Positions 50,895 to 59,705 of a stretch of DNA of 64,000 nucleotides are shown here, piece by piece. The stretch comes from Leisingera sp. ANG-M1 (GTDB taxonomy: Bacteria; Pseudomonadota; Alphaproteobacteria; Rhodobacterales; Rhodobacteraceae). Below the pieces are notes generated by a model. It did no database searches and was not told where the DNA came from. It saw only the letters and a list, made by a program, of their open reading frames with translations. The DNA is taken from contig NZ_JWLC01000014.1 in the NCBI RefSeq assembly GCF_000813745.1, forward strand, positions 62,001 through 126,000. Reading direction: 5' to 3'. Numbering within the stretch: position 1 is the stretch's first letter; every line of letters starts with the position of its first letter. The position numbers and the translations under genes are program-made.

Positions 50895-52427
50895 ATGAAC
50901 GAGATTACCCCTTTCGACGGCGACATGCCTCCGCCGGCCCCGATGCCAGACCAGATGCCCGGGCCCGCTCAGGCAGAACAGGCAATGCCGGACAATGAGC
51001 TGCCGCATTCGGTTGAAGCGGAGCAGCAGCTCTTGGGCGCGATCCTGACCAACAACGAGGTCTACGACAAGATCGCGCTGATCATCGACTCGTCGCATTT
51101 CTACGATCCGGTGCATGCCCGGATCTATGAGGTGGCCGCAGCGCGCATTTCCAAGAACGCGCTGGCCTCGCCGGTGACGCTGAAAGCGTTTCTGGAAGAC
51201 CACGAAGGGCTGAAGGAACTGGGCGGGCCGGCCTATCTGGCCAAGCTGGCAGGCGCATCCATTTCGGCCTTTGCTGTGCGGGACTACGCACAGATGATCT
51301 ATGACCTGGCGATCCGGCGCGAGCTGATTGCCCTGGGCCAGAGCATTGCAGACAAGGCGCGCCGCGTTGACGTGGCGTCGGAACCAAAAGAGCAGATCGT
51401 TGAGGCGGAGCAGTCGCTTTACCAGCTGGCCGAGCAGGGCCAGACGGAAAGCGGGTTCAAATCCTTCCTCAAGGCCGTCACAGAAGCGGTCAATGTGACT
51501 AACGAGGCCTATCAGCGGGGCGGCGGCATGGCCGGCATCTCGACGGGCCTGATGGACCTCGACAAGCAACTCGGCGGCCTGCATCCCTCGGACCTCCTAA
51601 TCCTCGCGGGCCGCCCCTCTATGGGGAAAACCTCGCTGGCGACCAACATCGCCTTTAACGTCGCCAAGGCTTACAAGCGCGGGGTGAAACCCGATGGTTC
51701 TGAAGGCGCCGTGGACGGCGGCGTGGTGGGTTTCTTCTCGCTCGAGATGAGCGCCGAGCAGCTGGCAGGGCGTATTCTGGCCGAAGCTTCTGAGATTTCC
51801 TCGCATAAGATCCGTCAGGGCGACATGACCGAAGGCGAGTTCCGCCGCTTTGTGCAGGCGGCCAAGGATCTGGAAAGCTGCCCGCTGTTCATTGACGACA
51901 CGCCTGCGATCCCGATCTCGCAGCTGGCGGCGCGGGCGCGGCGCCTGAAGCGGACCCACGGGCTGGATCTTCTGGTGGTCGACTATCTGCAGCTTTGCCG
52001 CGGCATGTCGGACAACCGGGTGAACGAGATCGCAGAGATCTCGATGGGGATGAAGGCGGTTGCGAAGGAGTTGAACATCCCGGTGATCGCGCTGTCGCAG
52101 CTGTCGCGCCAGGTGGAAAGCCGCGACGATAAACGGCCGCAGCTGTCGGACCTCAGGGAATCGGGCTCGATCGAACAGGACGCCGACGTGGTGATGTTCG
52201 TGTTCCGCGAGGAATACTACAAGGAACGGGAAAAACCCGGCGATCACGAGCTGGAGAAGATGGAAGAGTGGAAAGAGGCGATGGAGCGCCTGCACGCCAA
52301 GGCCGAGGTCATCGTCGGCAAGCAGCGTCACGGCCCCATCGGCACGGTCGAGCTGTCGTTTGAGGCACAGTTCACCCGCTTCGGCAACCTCGCCAAATCC
52401 TGGCAGCAGGAGCCAGAGGGCTATTAA
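50895..52427 (+). CDS. dnaB: Replicative DNA helicase
   Basis: Hexameric 5'-3' helicase of the replication fork. 510 aa from the ATG directly after an in-frame GTG. N-terminal DnaB domain (LPHSVEAEQQLLGAILTNNEVYD), RecA-like core with Walker A AGRPSMGKTS near 236-245, Walker B LLVVDYLQL, and QLSRQVESR-RPQLSDLRESG motifs. No intein. Followed by an overlapping deiminase gene and alr, the usual Rhodobacteraceae neighbour. Confidence 0.97.
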   Translation: MNEITPFDGDMPPPAPMPDQMPGPAQAEQAMPDNELPHSVEAEQQLLGAILTNNEVYDKIALIIDSSHFYDPVHARIYEVAAARISKNALASPVTLKAFLEDHEGLKELGGPAYLAKLAGASISAFAVRDYAQMIYDLAIRRELIALGQSIADKARRVDVASEPKEQIVEAEQSLYQLAEQGQTESGFKSFLKAVTEAVNVTNEAYQRGGGMAGISTGLMDLDKQLGGLHPSDLLILAGRPSMGKTSLATNIAFNVAKAYKRGVKPDGSEGAVDGGVVGFFSLEMSAEQLAGRILAEASEISSHKIRQGDMTEGEFRRFVQAAKDLESCPLFIDDTPAIPISQLAARARRLKRTHGLDLLVVDYLQLCRGMSDNRVNEIAEISMGMKAVAKELNIPVIALSQLSRQVESRDDKRPQLSDLRESGSIEQDADVVMFVFREEYYKEREKPGDHELEKMEEWKEAMERLHAKAEVIVGKQRHGPIGTVELSFEAQFTRFGNLAKSWQQEPEGY

Positions 52428-53496
52428 ACGCTTCTGGACCCGCCGCAAATTTATGGCCGGTGCCGCAAGCGCCGGTCTTTTGCCATCCGCCGGAGGGCTT
52501 GCAATGGCTGGCGAAGAATTCCGGGTGCCGCCTGAGGAAGCGCCGCATCAGCTCACGTTTATGCAATGGCCGGTGACGCCAGAGGTCTACGGCACCGGGC
52601 ATTACCGCAGACAGGTGCAGACCGTGATTGCCAGGATTGCCAATACGGTCGCGGAATTCGAACCCGTGGTGATGCTGGCCGCGGCCGGGGCGCATGGACG
52701 CGCCCGCCGCATGCTGTCCGGCAAGATCGAGCTGTGGGACATTCCGGCGGATGATCTGTGGTGCCGCGACTCCGGGCCTTTGTTTGCGCGCGACGGCAGC
52801 GGCAACCTGTCGGTGCGGCAGCTGAACTTCAACGGCTGGGGCCGCTACTGGCTTCCCGATGACGAGAAGATCGCCGCCCGCGTGGCTGAGCGCCTGGGAC
52901 TGCCGCTCTATGACAGCGGCATCGTGGGCGAGGCCGGCGGGGCGGAGGCCGACGGGCATGGGCTTTTGATGGCCAATGAAAGCAGCTGGGTGAACGCCAA
53001 CCGCAATCCCGGCCTGTCGCGCAAAGAGGTGGAGCAGGCGCTGCTGGCCGCCTACGGCGCCGAGCGAATGATCTGGGGCAAGGGCGTCAAGGGCCAGGAT
53101 GTGACCGACGACCATATCGACGGGCTGGCGCGCTTTACCGGCGAAGGCCGGGTGCTGATGATGCTGGACGCAGAACCGCTGCCGGGGGATCCCTATGATG
53201 CTTCGGCCCGCAAGCTGCATCGCAAGCTGCTGGATCAGGGCCTGCAGGTAGACACCTTGCCCTGGCCTGAATACGGCCGCATCGAGGACCCGGAAAGCCA
53301 GGGCAGCTATGTGAACTACTACGTCTGCAACGGCGGCGTCATCGCTTCGGAAAGCGGTGACAAGCATACTGATGCGCAGGCAGCACAGGCGCTGCGCCGC
53401 CACTACCCGGACCGCGAGCTGGTGATGCTGAATACTGACCTGCTGTCAGAGCTGGGCGGCGGCATCCATTGCGCCACGCAGCAGATGCCGGCCTGA
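52423..53496 (+). CDS. Tat-exported agmatine deiminase-family protein
   Basis: 357 aa if started at the ATT that overlaps the dnaB stop (ATTAA). The residues KRFWTRRKFMAGAASAGLL form a twin-arginine signal that lies upstream of the first ATG (52453), so translation must begin earlier: at this ATT (AGGAG ten bases upstream) or at a TTG at 52360. The mature part is a peptidyl-arginine/agmatine deiminase fold: WCRDSGPLF, DDHIDGLARF with His, and the nucleophile Cys in GGGIHCATQQ. It would hydrolyse agmatine or a related guanidine in the periplasm. Substrate not proven. Confidence 0.85.
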   Translation: MKRFWTRRKFMAGAASAGLLPSAGGLAMAGEEFRVPPEEAPHQLTFMQWPVTPEVYGTGHYRRQVQTVIARIANTVAEFEPVVMLAAAGAHGRARRMLSGKIELWDIPADDLWCRDSGPLFARDGSGNLSVRQLNFNGWGRYWLPDDEKIAARVAERLGLPLYDSGIVGEAGGAEADGHGLLMANESSWVNANRNPGLSRKEVEQALLAAYGAERMIWGKGVKGQDVTDDHIDGLARFTGEGRVLMMLDAEPLPGDPYDASARKLHRKLLDQGLQVDTLPWPEYGRIEDPESQGSYVNYYVCNGGVIASESGDKHTDAQAAQALRRHYPDRELVMLNTDLLSELGGGIHCATQQMPA

Positions 53497-53596
53497 GGCG
53501 CTGCCAGCCCGGCACAACCTTGAGCGCAGGCAACTATTGGCCGGTGCGGCGGGTTTTCCCACTTGACCTGCGGCCTTTCCATGTCATGAACACCGC

Positions 53597-54634
53597 ATGA
53601 GCACGGCAAAACTGACAATCAACCTGGATGCGCTGGTGACCAACTGGCGCAATCTGGATGCGCTGACCGGCTGCGAGACCGCCGCTGTCGTCAAAGCGAA
53701 CGGGTATGGCCTGGATGCAGGCCGGGTGGGAACCGCATTGGCCAAGGCGGGCGCCCGCAATTTCTTTGTGGCCGCGGCCGAGGAAGGCGGCGCGCTGCGC
53801 CGCGCATTGGGGCCCGGCCCCGGCATTTCGGTGTTTTCCGGCCATATGGACGGCGACACCAAGCTGCTGAAAGACTTCCAGCTGACGCCGATGCTGAACT
53901 CGCTGGATCAGATGCTGCGCCATTTCGAGGCCCTGCCGGGACACCCCTTCGGCGTGCAGCTGGACAGCGGCATGAACCGGCTGGGCATGGAGCCTGGTGA
54001 ATGGGCCGCAGTGGCCGAGATTGCCCTGGGCCAGAACCCGGTTCTGCTGATGTCGCATCTGGCCTGTGCTGACGAGCCTGACCACGCAATGAACGCGCGG
54101 CAGCTGGCCAGCTTCCGTGAGATGACGGATGGATTGGACGTGCCCCGTTCGCTAGCTGCCACCGGCGGCATTCTGCTGGGCAAGGACTATCACTTTGACC
54201 TGTGCCGCCCCGGTGTTGGCCTGTACGGCGGGCTGCCGTTCAAGGACGCGGTGCCGGTGGTGCATCTTGATCTGCCGGTCATTCAGGTCCGCGATCTGGA
54301 ACCGGGCGAAAGCGCCGGCTACGGCAATGCCTGGGTGGCCAAGCGCCCCAGCCGCATCGCCACTGTTGCCGCGGGCTATGCCGATGGCTTGCACCGGGCA
54401 ATGGGCAACGGCGGCATCAAGGTTTTTGCCGGCCAGACGCCCTGCCCCGTCGTCGGCCGCGTCTCGATGGATCTGATCACCGTTGACGTGACGGATCTCG
54501 CCGAGGTGCCGGAAGCGCTGGCGATCCTCAACGAGCAGCAGACCGTCGACATGCTGGCCGATGCGGCCGGCACCATCGGCTATGAAATCCTGACCTCCAC
54601 CGGCCACCGCTACGCACGGACCTATCAGGGATGA
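53597..54634 (+). CDS. alr: Alanine racemase
   Basis: PLP enzyme supplying D-alanine for peptidoglycan. 345 aa. The cofactor Lys is residue 33 in [10 protein letters not shown]; the second catalytic Tyr is in [23 protein letters not shown] is the family C-terminal motif. At about 345 aa it is slightly shorter than most. The stop overlaps the mlaE start by four bases (ATGA). Confidence 0.96.
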   Translation: MSTAKLTINLDALVTNWRNLDALTGCETAAVVKANGYGLDAGRVGTALAKAGARNFFVAAAEEGGALRRALGPGPGISVFSGHMDGDTKLLKDFQLTPMLNSLDQMLRHFEALPGHPFGVQLDSGMNRLGMEPGEWAAVAEIALGQNPVLLMSHLACADEPDHAMNARQLASFREMTDGLDVPRSLAATGGILLGKDYHFDLCRPGVGLYGGLPFKDAVPVVHLDLPVIQVRDLEPGESAGYGNAWVAKRPSRIATVAAGYADGLHRAMGNGGIKVFAGQTPCPVVGRVSMDLITVDVTDLAEVPEALAILNEQQTVDMLADAAGTIGYEILTSTGHRYARTYQG

Positions 54635-55413
54635 ACCCAATTGCCCTCCTGGCCCGGCTGGGCCGCACCGCCTTGGCCGGGATGGCGGCGGTCGGGCGCG
54701 CGGCGCTGTTTGCGCTTGGCGCCTTCAGCCACATGCTGCGCCCGCCCTATTACCCGCGCGAGTTCTTTCAAGCGCTGCTGAACATCGGCTGGCTGTCGCT
54801 GCCCGTCGTGGGCCTCACTGCGATCTTCACCGGCGGCGCGCTGGCGCTGCAGATCTACGCCGGCGGCGCCCGTTTCAACGCTGAAGCCGTGGTGCCGCAG
54901 ATTGTCGCCATCGGCATGGTGCGGGAACTTGGCCCGGTTCTGGTGGGCCTGATGATCGCCGCTCGCGTCACCTCTTCCATCGCGGCCGAGATCGCCACCA
55001 TGAAGGTGACCGAGCAGATCGACGCGCTTGTGACGCTCTCCACGGATCCGATGAAATACCTGGTGGCGCCGCGGGTGCTGGCCGCGCTGATTACCGTTCC
55101 AGTGCTGGTAGGCGTTGGCGATATTATCGGCATCATGGGCGGCTATACTGTCGCAGTGCAGAACCTCGGCTTCAACGCTGCCGCCTATCTGAAGAACACG
55201 GTCGACTTCCTGGAAGCGCTCGACATCATCTCGTCGCTGACCAAGGGCGCTGCCTTCGGCACCATCGCAGCACTTATGGGCTGTTACTACGGCATGCAGT
55301 CGGGCCGCGGCGCCCAGGGCGTGGGCCGCGCCACCAAGGGCTCGGTCGAATCCGCAGCCGTGCTGATCCTGGCCGCCAACTTCATTCTGACAGGGGTGTT
55401 TTTCTCGCTATGA
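54631..55413 (+). CDS. mlaE: MlaE-family lipid ABC transporter permease
   Basis: 260 aa membrane protein of the phospholipid transport system between inner and outer membranes. MlaE hallmarks: [39 protein letters not shown]. Five or six helices. Coupled to alr upstream and mlaF downstream by 4-base overlaps. No mlaD (MCE) or mlaB gene is adjacent. Confidence 0.94.
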   Translation: MNPIALLARLGRTALAGMAAVGRAALFALGAFSHMLRPPYYPREFFQALLNIGWLSLPVVGLTAIFTGGALALQIYAGGARFNAEAVVPQIVAIGMVRELGPVLVGLMIAARVTSSIAAEIATMKVTEQIDALVTLSTDPMKYLVAPRVLAALITVPVLVGVGDIIGIMGGYTVAVQNLGFNAAAYLKNTVDFLEALDIISSLTKGAAFGTIAALMGCYYGMQSGRGAQGVGRATKGSVESAAVLILAANFILTGVFFSL

Positions 55414-56156
55414 TCCGCATGGAAAACGTCCGCAAAGCCTTTGGCGACAATGCTGTGCTGAATGGCATGAGCCTGGAAATCCCCAAAGGCACCTCGATGG
55501 TGATCATCGGAGGCTCCGGCACCGGCAAGTCGGTGGCACTGAAAAGCATCCTGGGGCTGATCCATCCCGACAGCGGCGAAATCTACGTCGACGGCCGCCC
55601 CTCCGGTTCCGGCGACCGCGACAAGTTCCTGGCCCGCTTCGGCATGCTGTTCCAGGGCGCGGCCCTGTTTGACAGCTTGCCGGTCTGGCAGAACGTCGCC
55701 TTCCGCCTGCTGCGCGGCCACCTGAAGCGCCCGGCAGAAGAGGCGCGCGAGATCGCCATCGAGAAACTGCGCCGCGTCGGCCTGAAAGCCAATGTCGCCG
55801 ACCGCTACCCGGCAGAGCTGTCGGGCGGCATGCAGAAACGCGTCGGCCTGGCCCGCGCCATTGCCGCCGAGCCTGAGATCATCTTTTTCGACGAGCCAAC
55901 CACCGGCCTCGACCCGATCATGTCCGGCGTGATCAACGACCTCATTCGCGAGATCGTGGTGGAGATGGGCGCCACTGCGATGACCATCACCCACGACATG
56001 ACCTCGGTCCGTGCCATCGCCGACAATGTGGCGATGCTGCATGGCGGGGTGATCCAGTGGACCGGCCCGGTGGCCGAGATGGATCAATCAGGCGATCCTT
56101 ACATGGAGCAATTCATCCACGGCCGCGCGGAGGGGCCGATTGAGGCGGTGCGGTAA
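55410..56156 (+). CDS. mlaF: MlaF-family ABC transporter ATPase
   Basis: 248 aa. Walker A GGSGTGKS (34-41), signature LSGGMQKRVGLARA, Walker B IIFFDEPTTGLDP, switch His in ITHDM. These match the MlaF class that energises MlaE. Overlaps mlaE by four bases. The loop after Walker A (HPDSGEIYVDGRPSGSGDRDKFL) is typical. Confidence 0.95.
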   Translation: MIRMENVRKAFGDNAVLNGMSLEIPKGTSMVIIGGSGTGKSVALKSILGLIHPDSGEIYVDGRPSGSGDRDKFLARFGMLFQGAALFDSLPVWQNVAFRLLRGHLKRPAEEAREIAIEKLRRVGLKANVADRYPAELSGGMQKRVGLARAIAAEPEIIFFDEPTTGLDPIMSGVINDLIREIVVEMGATAMTITHDMTSVRAIADNVAMLHGGVIQWTGPVAEMDQSGDPYMEQFIHGRAEGPIEAVR

Positions 56157-56159
56157 GGC

Positions 56160-56594
56160 ATGGCTGAGGATTGCCTTCCGCTTCATAACCTTCTTGGCTC
56201 CGCCCCGAGCCCTTATGCGGTTGCGATGTCCTATATCATCCTGGCCCTGCCTGTTGCCGCAGGCCTTTCCCTGACTGCAAAGCGGCTGAACGGGCAAGCC
56301 TCGTCCCGCATCGCAATCGGGATCGCCTCTGCACTTCTCTGGTCCGTCCTGCTGGCGGCAAATTGGGTATCGCCCGGGTTCAGCAGCCGACTCCTGCCGC
56401 AAGGCCTGAACACATTGGTTTTTGTGCTGTTGTTCGCCAGCACCATGCTTGACTGGACCGTCCAGGCGTTTCGCAGCAAGCTGCGCCCGCGCCTGAACGA
56501 TGCATTTGTCCTCCTCCTCATTGCCGCCCTGCCCGCAATGGGCTACGCCGCGTCCAACTCTGCAAGACCGGTATGCGAAGACAGCTTCCAGTAA
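56160..56594 (+). CDS. Small integral membrane protein of unknown function
   Basis: 144 aa starting 3 bases past mlaF. Four hydrophobic helices (SYIILALPVAAGLSL, IGIASALLWSVLLAANWV, LNTLVFVLLFASTMLDW, AFVLLLIAALPAMGYA) with a basic loop (RSKLRPRLND). Two cysteines near the ends. I do not recognise the family. Position suggests co-transcription with mlaEF; codon use is more AT-tolerant than its neighbours, so a weaker case than the other genes. Confidence 0.6.
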   Translation: MAEDCLPLHNLLGSAPSPYAVAMSYIILALPVAAGLSLTAKRLNGQASSRIAIGIASALLWSVLLAANWVSPGFSSRLLPQGLNTLVFVLLFASTMLDWTVQAFRSKLRPRLNDAFVLLLIAALPAMGYAASNSARPVCEDSFQ

Positions 56595-56610
56595 GAAGCC
56601 TTGCCCCCCT

Positions 56611-56646
56611 TTTCACCTTCTCCAAATACTCCCGCCGGAGGCGTCC
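56611..56646 (+). repeat. Dispersed intergenic element, copy 6
   Basis: TTTTCACCTTCTCC, AAATACTCCCGCCGGAGGCG. Shares the AAATACTCC core and lies between the small membrane protein gene and the pqiA-like gene. Confidence 0.45.
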
Positions 56647-56752
56647 TTCACAGGGCCGCAGAAGCCTCAGCAGGAAAGGTTTCCGGTGTTTTCCCCCTTT
56701 CCAATCCGGTGCAGAAGGCCCAAGTCTTGGCGGACCAAATATACGAGCCGCC

Positions 56753-57196
56753 ATGATCCTCCGCCTCCTCACCCTGTCGCTGCTGATCCTCTACCCTGTC
56801 GCCTGGTTTGCCCCCTTAATGCGGGCGGGGCTGCTGCCGATCTTCGGGCTCAGCGAAATTTCGGTGATCACCGGGCTGCAAAGCCTTTGGGGCAGCGACG
56901 CGGCGCTGGCGCTGATTGTCACCTTCTTTGCGATCTTTGCCCCCTACCTGAAAACCATCGGGCTGGCGCTGGTGCAGTGGGATCTCTTGGATGCCAAGGT
57001 GCAGCCGGTGCTGCATGTGCTGGGAAAGCTGGCAATGGCGGATGTGTTCCTTATTGCGCTTTACATCACACTGGCCAAGGGCATTGGCCTTGCGACCATA
57101 GAAACTGCCTGGGGGCTCTACATGTTCACCGTCTGCATCGTGGTGTCTCTTGTACTCGGCATGCTGACCGAGCGCGCAATGCGCCTCCAAAATTAG
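56753..57196 (+). CDS. PqiA-like single-domain membrane protein
   Basis: 147 aa with four helices. PqiA features: YPVAWFAPLM, GLSEISVITGLQSLWGSDAALALIVTFFAIFAPYLK-type stretch, LLDAKVQPVL, and LGKLAMADVFLIALYITLAKG. It corresponds to one of the two PqiA repeats. PqiA proteins work with MCE proteins in lipid handling, so its place beside mlaEF is consistent, though no MCE gene is present. Start by homology; the ribosome site is weak. Confidence 0.82.
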   Translation: MILRLLTLSLLILYPVAWFAPLMRAGLLPIFGLSEISVITGLQSLWGSDAALALIVTFFAIFAPYLKTIGLALVQWDLLDAKVQPVLHVLGKLAMADVFLIALYITLAKGIGLATIETAWGLYMFTVCIVVSLVLGMLTERAMRLQN

Positions 57197-57300
57197 GGGC
57201 TCTGCCCCCGGCCTGCGGCCTCCCCCGGGGTACTTAAGACCAGAAAGAAGCTGCTTCTTTTTGGTCACAAATACCCCGGAGCGCGAGGCAGAGCCTCGCA
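57197..57300. repeat. Inverted pair of dispersed intergenic elements, copies 7 and 8
   Basis: Minus-strand copy 57197-57250 (CTTCTTTCTGGTC, AAGTACCCCGGGGG, then GGGGGCAGAGCCCC). Plus-strand copy 57254-57300 (CTTCTTTTTGGTC, CAAATACCCCGG, then GAGGCAGAGCCTC). They meet head to head between the pqiA-like gene and radA. Confidence 0.65.
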
Positions 57301-57361
57301 TCCGCCGGGGCAACAAACGCAGACACTTGAACAAAAGGGAAACATCTGCCAGTGATCCGGC

Positions 57362-58723
57362 ATGGCTAAAACATCATTCTCCTGCTCCGCCTGCGGAGCC
57401 AGCTTTTCGAAATGGTCGGGCCGCTGCGAGGGCTGCGGCGAGTGGAACACCATCAGTGAGGATCAGGGGCTGTCCTCCGGCCCCGCCAAGAAGTCGCTGG
57501 GCGTCAAGCGCGGCCGCACAATCCCGCTGACCGATCTGTCGGCACGGGAAACGCCGCCGCCGCGGACCTGCTGCGGTGTTGGCGAACTGGACCGGGTGCT
57601 GGGCGGCGGGCTGGTGCAGGCTTCGGCCATTCTGGTGGGCGGCGATCCGGGGATCGGCAAATCCACCCTGCTGTTGCAGGCGGCGGCGCGGTTTGCGCAG
57701 GCAGGCGTCAAAACCGTTTATGTGAGCGGCGAAGAAGCCAGCGCCCAGGTGCGGATGCGGGCGCAGCGCCTGGGGCTGGCGGATGCGCCGGTGCAGCTGG
57801 CGGCGGAGACCAACCTGCGCGATATCCTGACGACGCTGGAAGCGGAAAAGCCGCAGCTGGCCATTATCGACTCGATCCAGACCATGTGGGCCGATCATGT
57901 GGACAGCGCGCCGGGATCCGTCAGCCAGGTGCGCGCGGCGGCGCATGAGCTGACCACCTTTGCCAAGCGGCACGGGATTTCGGTGATCATGGTCGGCCAT
58001 GTCACCAAGGAGGGACAGATCGCAGGCCCCCGGGTGGTCGAACATATGGTCGACACCGTTTTGTATTTCGAGGGCGAACGCGGCCATCAGTTCCGTATCC
58101 TGCGCGCGGTCAAGAACCGCTTTGGCCCCGCGGATGAAATCGGCGTCTTCGAGATGACCGGCGGCGGCTTGAGCGAGGTGATCAACCCTTCCGCGCTGTT
58201 CCTGTCGGAACGCGGCGAACCTTCGCCTGGCTCGGTCGTGTTTGCAGGCATCGAAGGCACCCGCCCGGTGCTGGTCGAGATGCAGGCGCTGATTGCGCCC
58301 TCGCCGCATTCCCAGCCGCGCCGGGCGGTGGTGGGCTGGGACAGCTCGCGGCTTGCCATGATCCTGGCGGTGCTCGAGGCGCGCTGCGGCATCCCATTTG
58401 CCGGACTCGATGTCTATTTGAACGTGGCCGGCGGCATGAAAATCTCGGAACCGGCCGCCGACCTGGCGGTGGCCGCAGCGCTGCTGAGCGCGCGGGAAGA
58501 CGTGGCATTGCCCGCCGACACCGTGATTTTCGGAGAAATTTCGCTATCCGGGGCATTGCGCCCGGCACCGCAGACCGAAAACCGGTTGAAAGAGGCGCAA
58601 AAACTTGGTTTCACGGCGGCAATAGCCCCCGGCGGCAGCAAACCGATCTCTGTGACTGGCTTGAAGTTACGTAAAGCCAGCGATTTGGCAGGTTTTGTTG
58701 GCGAATTCTTCGGGGCCGGCTAA
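57362..58723 (+). CDS. radA: DNA repair protein RadA
   Basis: Branch-migrating helicase in recombination. 453 aa. N-terminal zinc finger FSCSACGASFSKWSGRCEGC, Walker A GGDPGIGKST (near 93-102), the RadA motif VKNRFGPADEIG, and a C-terminal Lon-like domain (YLNVAGGMKISEPAADLAVA). The Lon-protease Ser is not conserved, as usual in RadA. Followed 40 bases later by cvpA, the usual order in Rhodobacteraceae. Confidence 0.97.
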   Translation: MAKTSFSCSACGASFSKWSGRCEGCGEWNTISEDQGLSSGPAKKSLGVKRGRTIPLTDLSARETPPPRTCCGVGELDRVLGGGLVQASAILVGGDPGIGKSTLLLQAAARFAQAGVKTVYVSGEEASAQVRMRAQRLGLADAPVQLAAETNLRDILTTLEAEKPQLAIIDSIQTMWADHVDSAPGSVSQVRAAAHELTTFAKRHGISVIMVGHVTKEGQIAGPRVVEHMVDTVLYFEGERGHQFRILRAVKNRFGPADEIGVFEMTGGGLSEVINPSALFLSERGEPSPGSVVFAGIEGTRPVLVEMQALIAPSPHSQPRRAVVGWDSSRLAMILAVLEARCGIPFAGLDVYLNVAGGMKISEPAADLAVAAALLSAREDVALPADTVIFGEISLSGALRPAPQTENRLKEAQKLGFTAAIAPGGSKPISVTGLKLRKASDLAGFVGEFFGAG

Positions 58724-58763
58724 AGTCGCCAAAATTTGAAATCGCAGGCAACGGGCGAGGGAC

Positions 58764-59318
58764 ATGGAAGGTTTCACAATCATCGACGGGGTCGTGGCCC
58801 TGGTTCTGGTCGTATCGGCGCTGCTGGCCTATTCGCGCGGTTTCGTGCGCGAAGCCATGGCGATTGCAGGCTGGATCGCCGCCGGTGTCCTCGCCTTTAT
58901 CTTTGCCCCCCAGGTGGAGCCGCTGATGGCGGAGATTCCGGTGATCGGCGAGTTCATTGCCGACAGCTGCGAACTGGCGATCATCGCCGCCTTTGCCGCG
59001 GTGTTTGCGCTGGCGCTGATTGTGGTCTCTTTCTTCACGCCGCTGTTTTCCACCCTGGTGCAGCGCTCTGCGCTTGGCGGGCTGGATCAGGGCGCCGGGT
59101 TCTTCTTCGGGGTTCTGCGCGGCATCCTTTTGGTGGCGATTGCCTTCTTCCTTTATAATGTGGTGATGACCGGGCAGAGCTTTACCATTGTTGACGAGAG
59201 CCGCTCGGCGGAGGTCTTTGAGCGCTTGATCGGCAAGATCGAAAAGCGCAACCCAGAAGAGGCTCTGGGCTGGGTCACCGCGCAATATGAGGCGCTGATC
59301 GGCACCTGCGGCCAGTAA
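58764..59318 (+). CDS. cvpA: CvpA-family membrane protein
   Basis: 184 aa with four helices; ribosome site GAGGGAC. The CvpA core is clear: DGVVALVLVVSALLAYSRGFVREAMAIAGW, then GGLDQGAGFFFGVLRG. CvpA was named for colicin V export and is usually beside purF; here purF lies 4.3 kb on. General role in envelope homeostasis. Terminator follows. Confidence 0.93.
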   Translation: MEGFTIIDGVVALVLVVSALLAYSRGFVREAMAIAGWIAAGVLAFIFAPQVEPLMAEIPVIGEFIADSCELAIIAAFAAVFALALIVVSFFTPLFSTLVQRSALGGLDQGAGFFFGVLRGILLVAIAFFLYNVVMTGQSFTIVDESRSAEVFERLIGKIEKRNPEEALGWVTAQYEALIGTCGQ

Positions 59319-59349
59319 TTCCTAGGTTTTACCACCTTCAGCTGAACAC

Positions 59350-59376
59350 ACGGGCGCCTCATTGGCGCCCGTTTTG
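59350..59376 (+). terminator. cvpA terminator
   Basis: 9-bp perfect stem ACGGGCGCC (59350-59358) and GGCGCCCGT (59364-59372), then TTT. Confidence 0.88.
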
Positions 59377-59401
59377 CTTTGAATTCAAAGAGTTCACACA
59401 G

Positions 59402-59410
59402 TTATCCACA
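59402..59410 (+). promoter_or_regulatory. Perfect DnaA box
   Basis: TTATCCACA, the consensus 9-mer, in AT-rich sequence. Confidence 0.55.
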
Positions 59411-59447
59411 GGATCCGGAGGGCAAAGATTAATCACGATCTCCAGCG

Positions 59448-59462
59448 TTAACCCTTTGTTAA
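59448..59462. promoter_or_regulatory. CtrA-type box
   Basis: TTAA-N7-TTAA, exact, inside TTAACCCTTTGTTAACC, 38 bases from the DnaA box. Confidence 0.6.
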
Positions 59463-59469
59463 CCAACGA

Positions 59470-59481
59470 GAATCGCGATTC
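59470..59481. promoter_or_regulatory. Palindrome carrying two GANTC sites
   Basis: GAATCGCGATTC is a perfect 12-bp dyad made of two CcrM methylation sites (GAATC, GATTC). Confidence 0.55.
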
Positions 59482-59705
59482 GTGCAGACCGTGAGGCAAG
59501 CGTCAAAACCGGGGAAGATATTAACAAATCCTCATCTGGCCCCTCTAAATGGTTAACAATCCCCCGGAAAAACCGGGTTTTGTCCCCAAAAAACCGCCCC
59601 ATCCCGAAATGGGACGCAAGCCTGCCCCAATTTGGTCCCAATTCAGCGGCTTGATGGCTTCAACGGCAAAACGCCGGGCTAGAAAAGCTCAGAAGGGACG
59701 AAACG

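Larger units (their letters stand above)
59319..59705. promoter_or_regulatory. AT-rich control region upstream of the Hint-like gene
   Basis: 387 bases without a gene. After the cvpA terminator come a DnaA box, a CtrA box, a palindrome made of two GANTC sites, several TTAAC half-sites (about 59520 and 59551) and AAAACC-G-GGTTTT (about 59569). Unlike the other gaps it is AT-rich. Confidence 0.55.
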
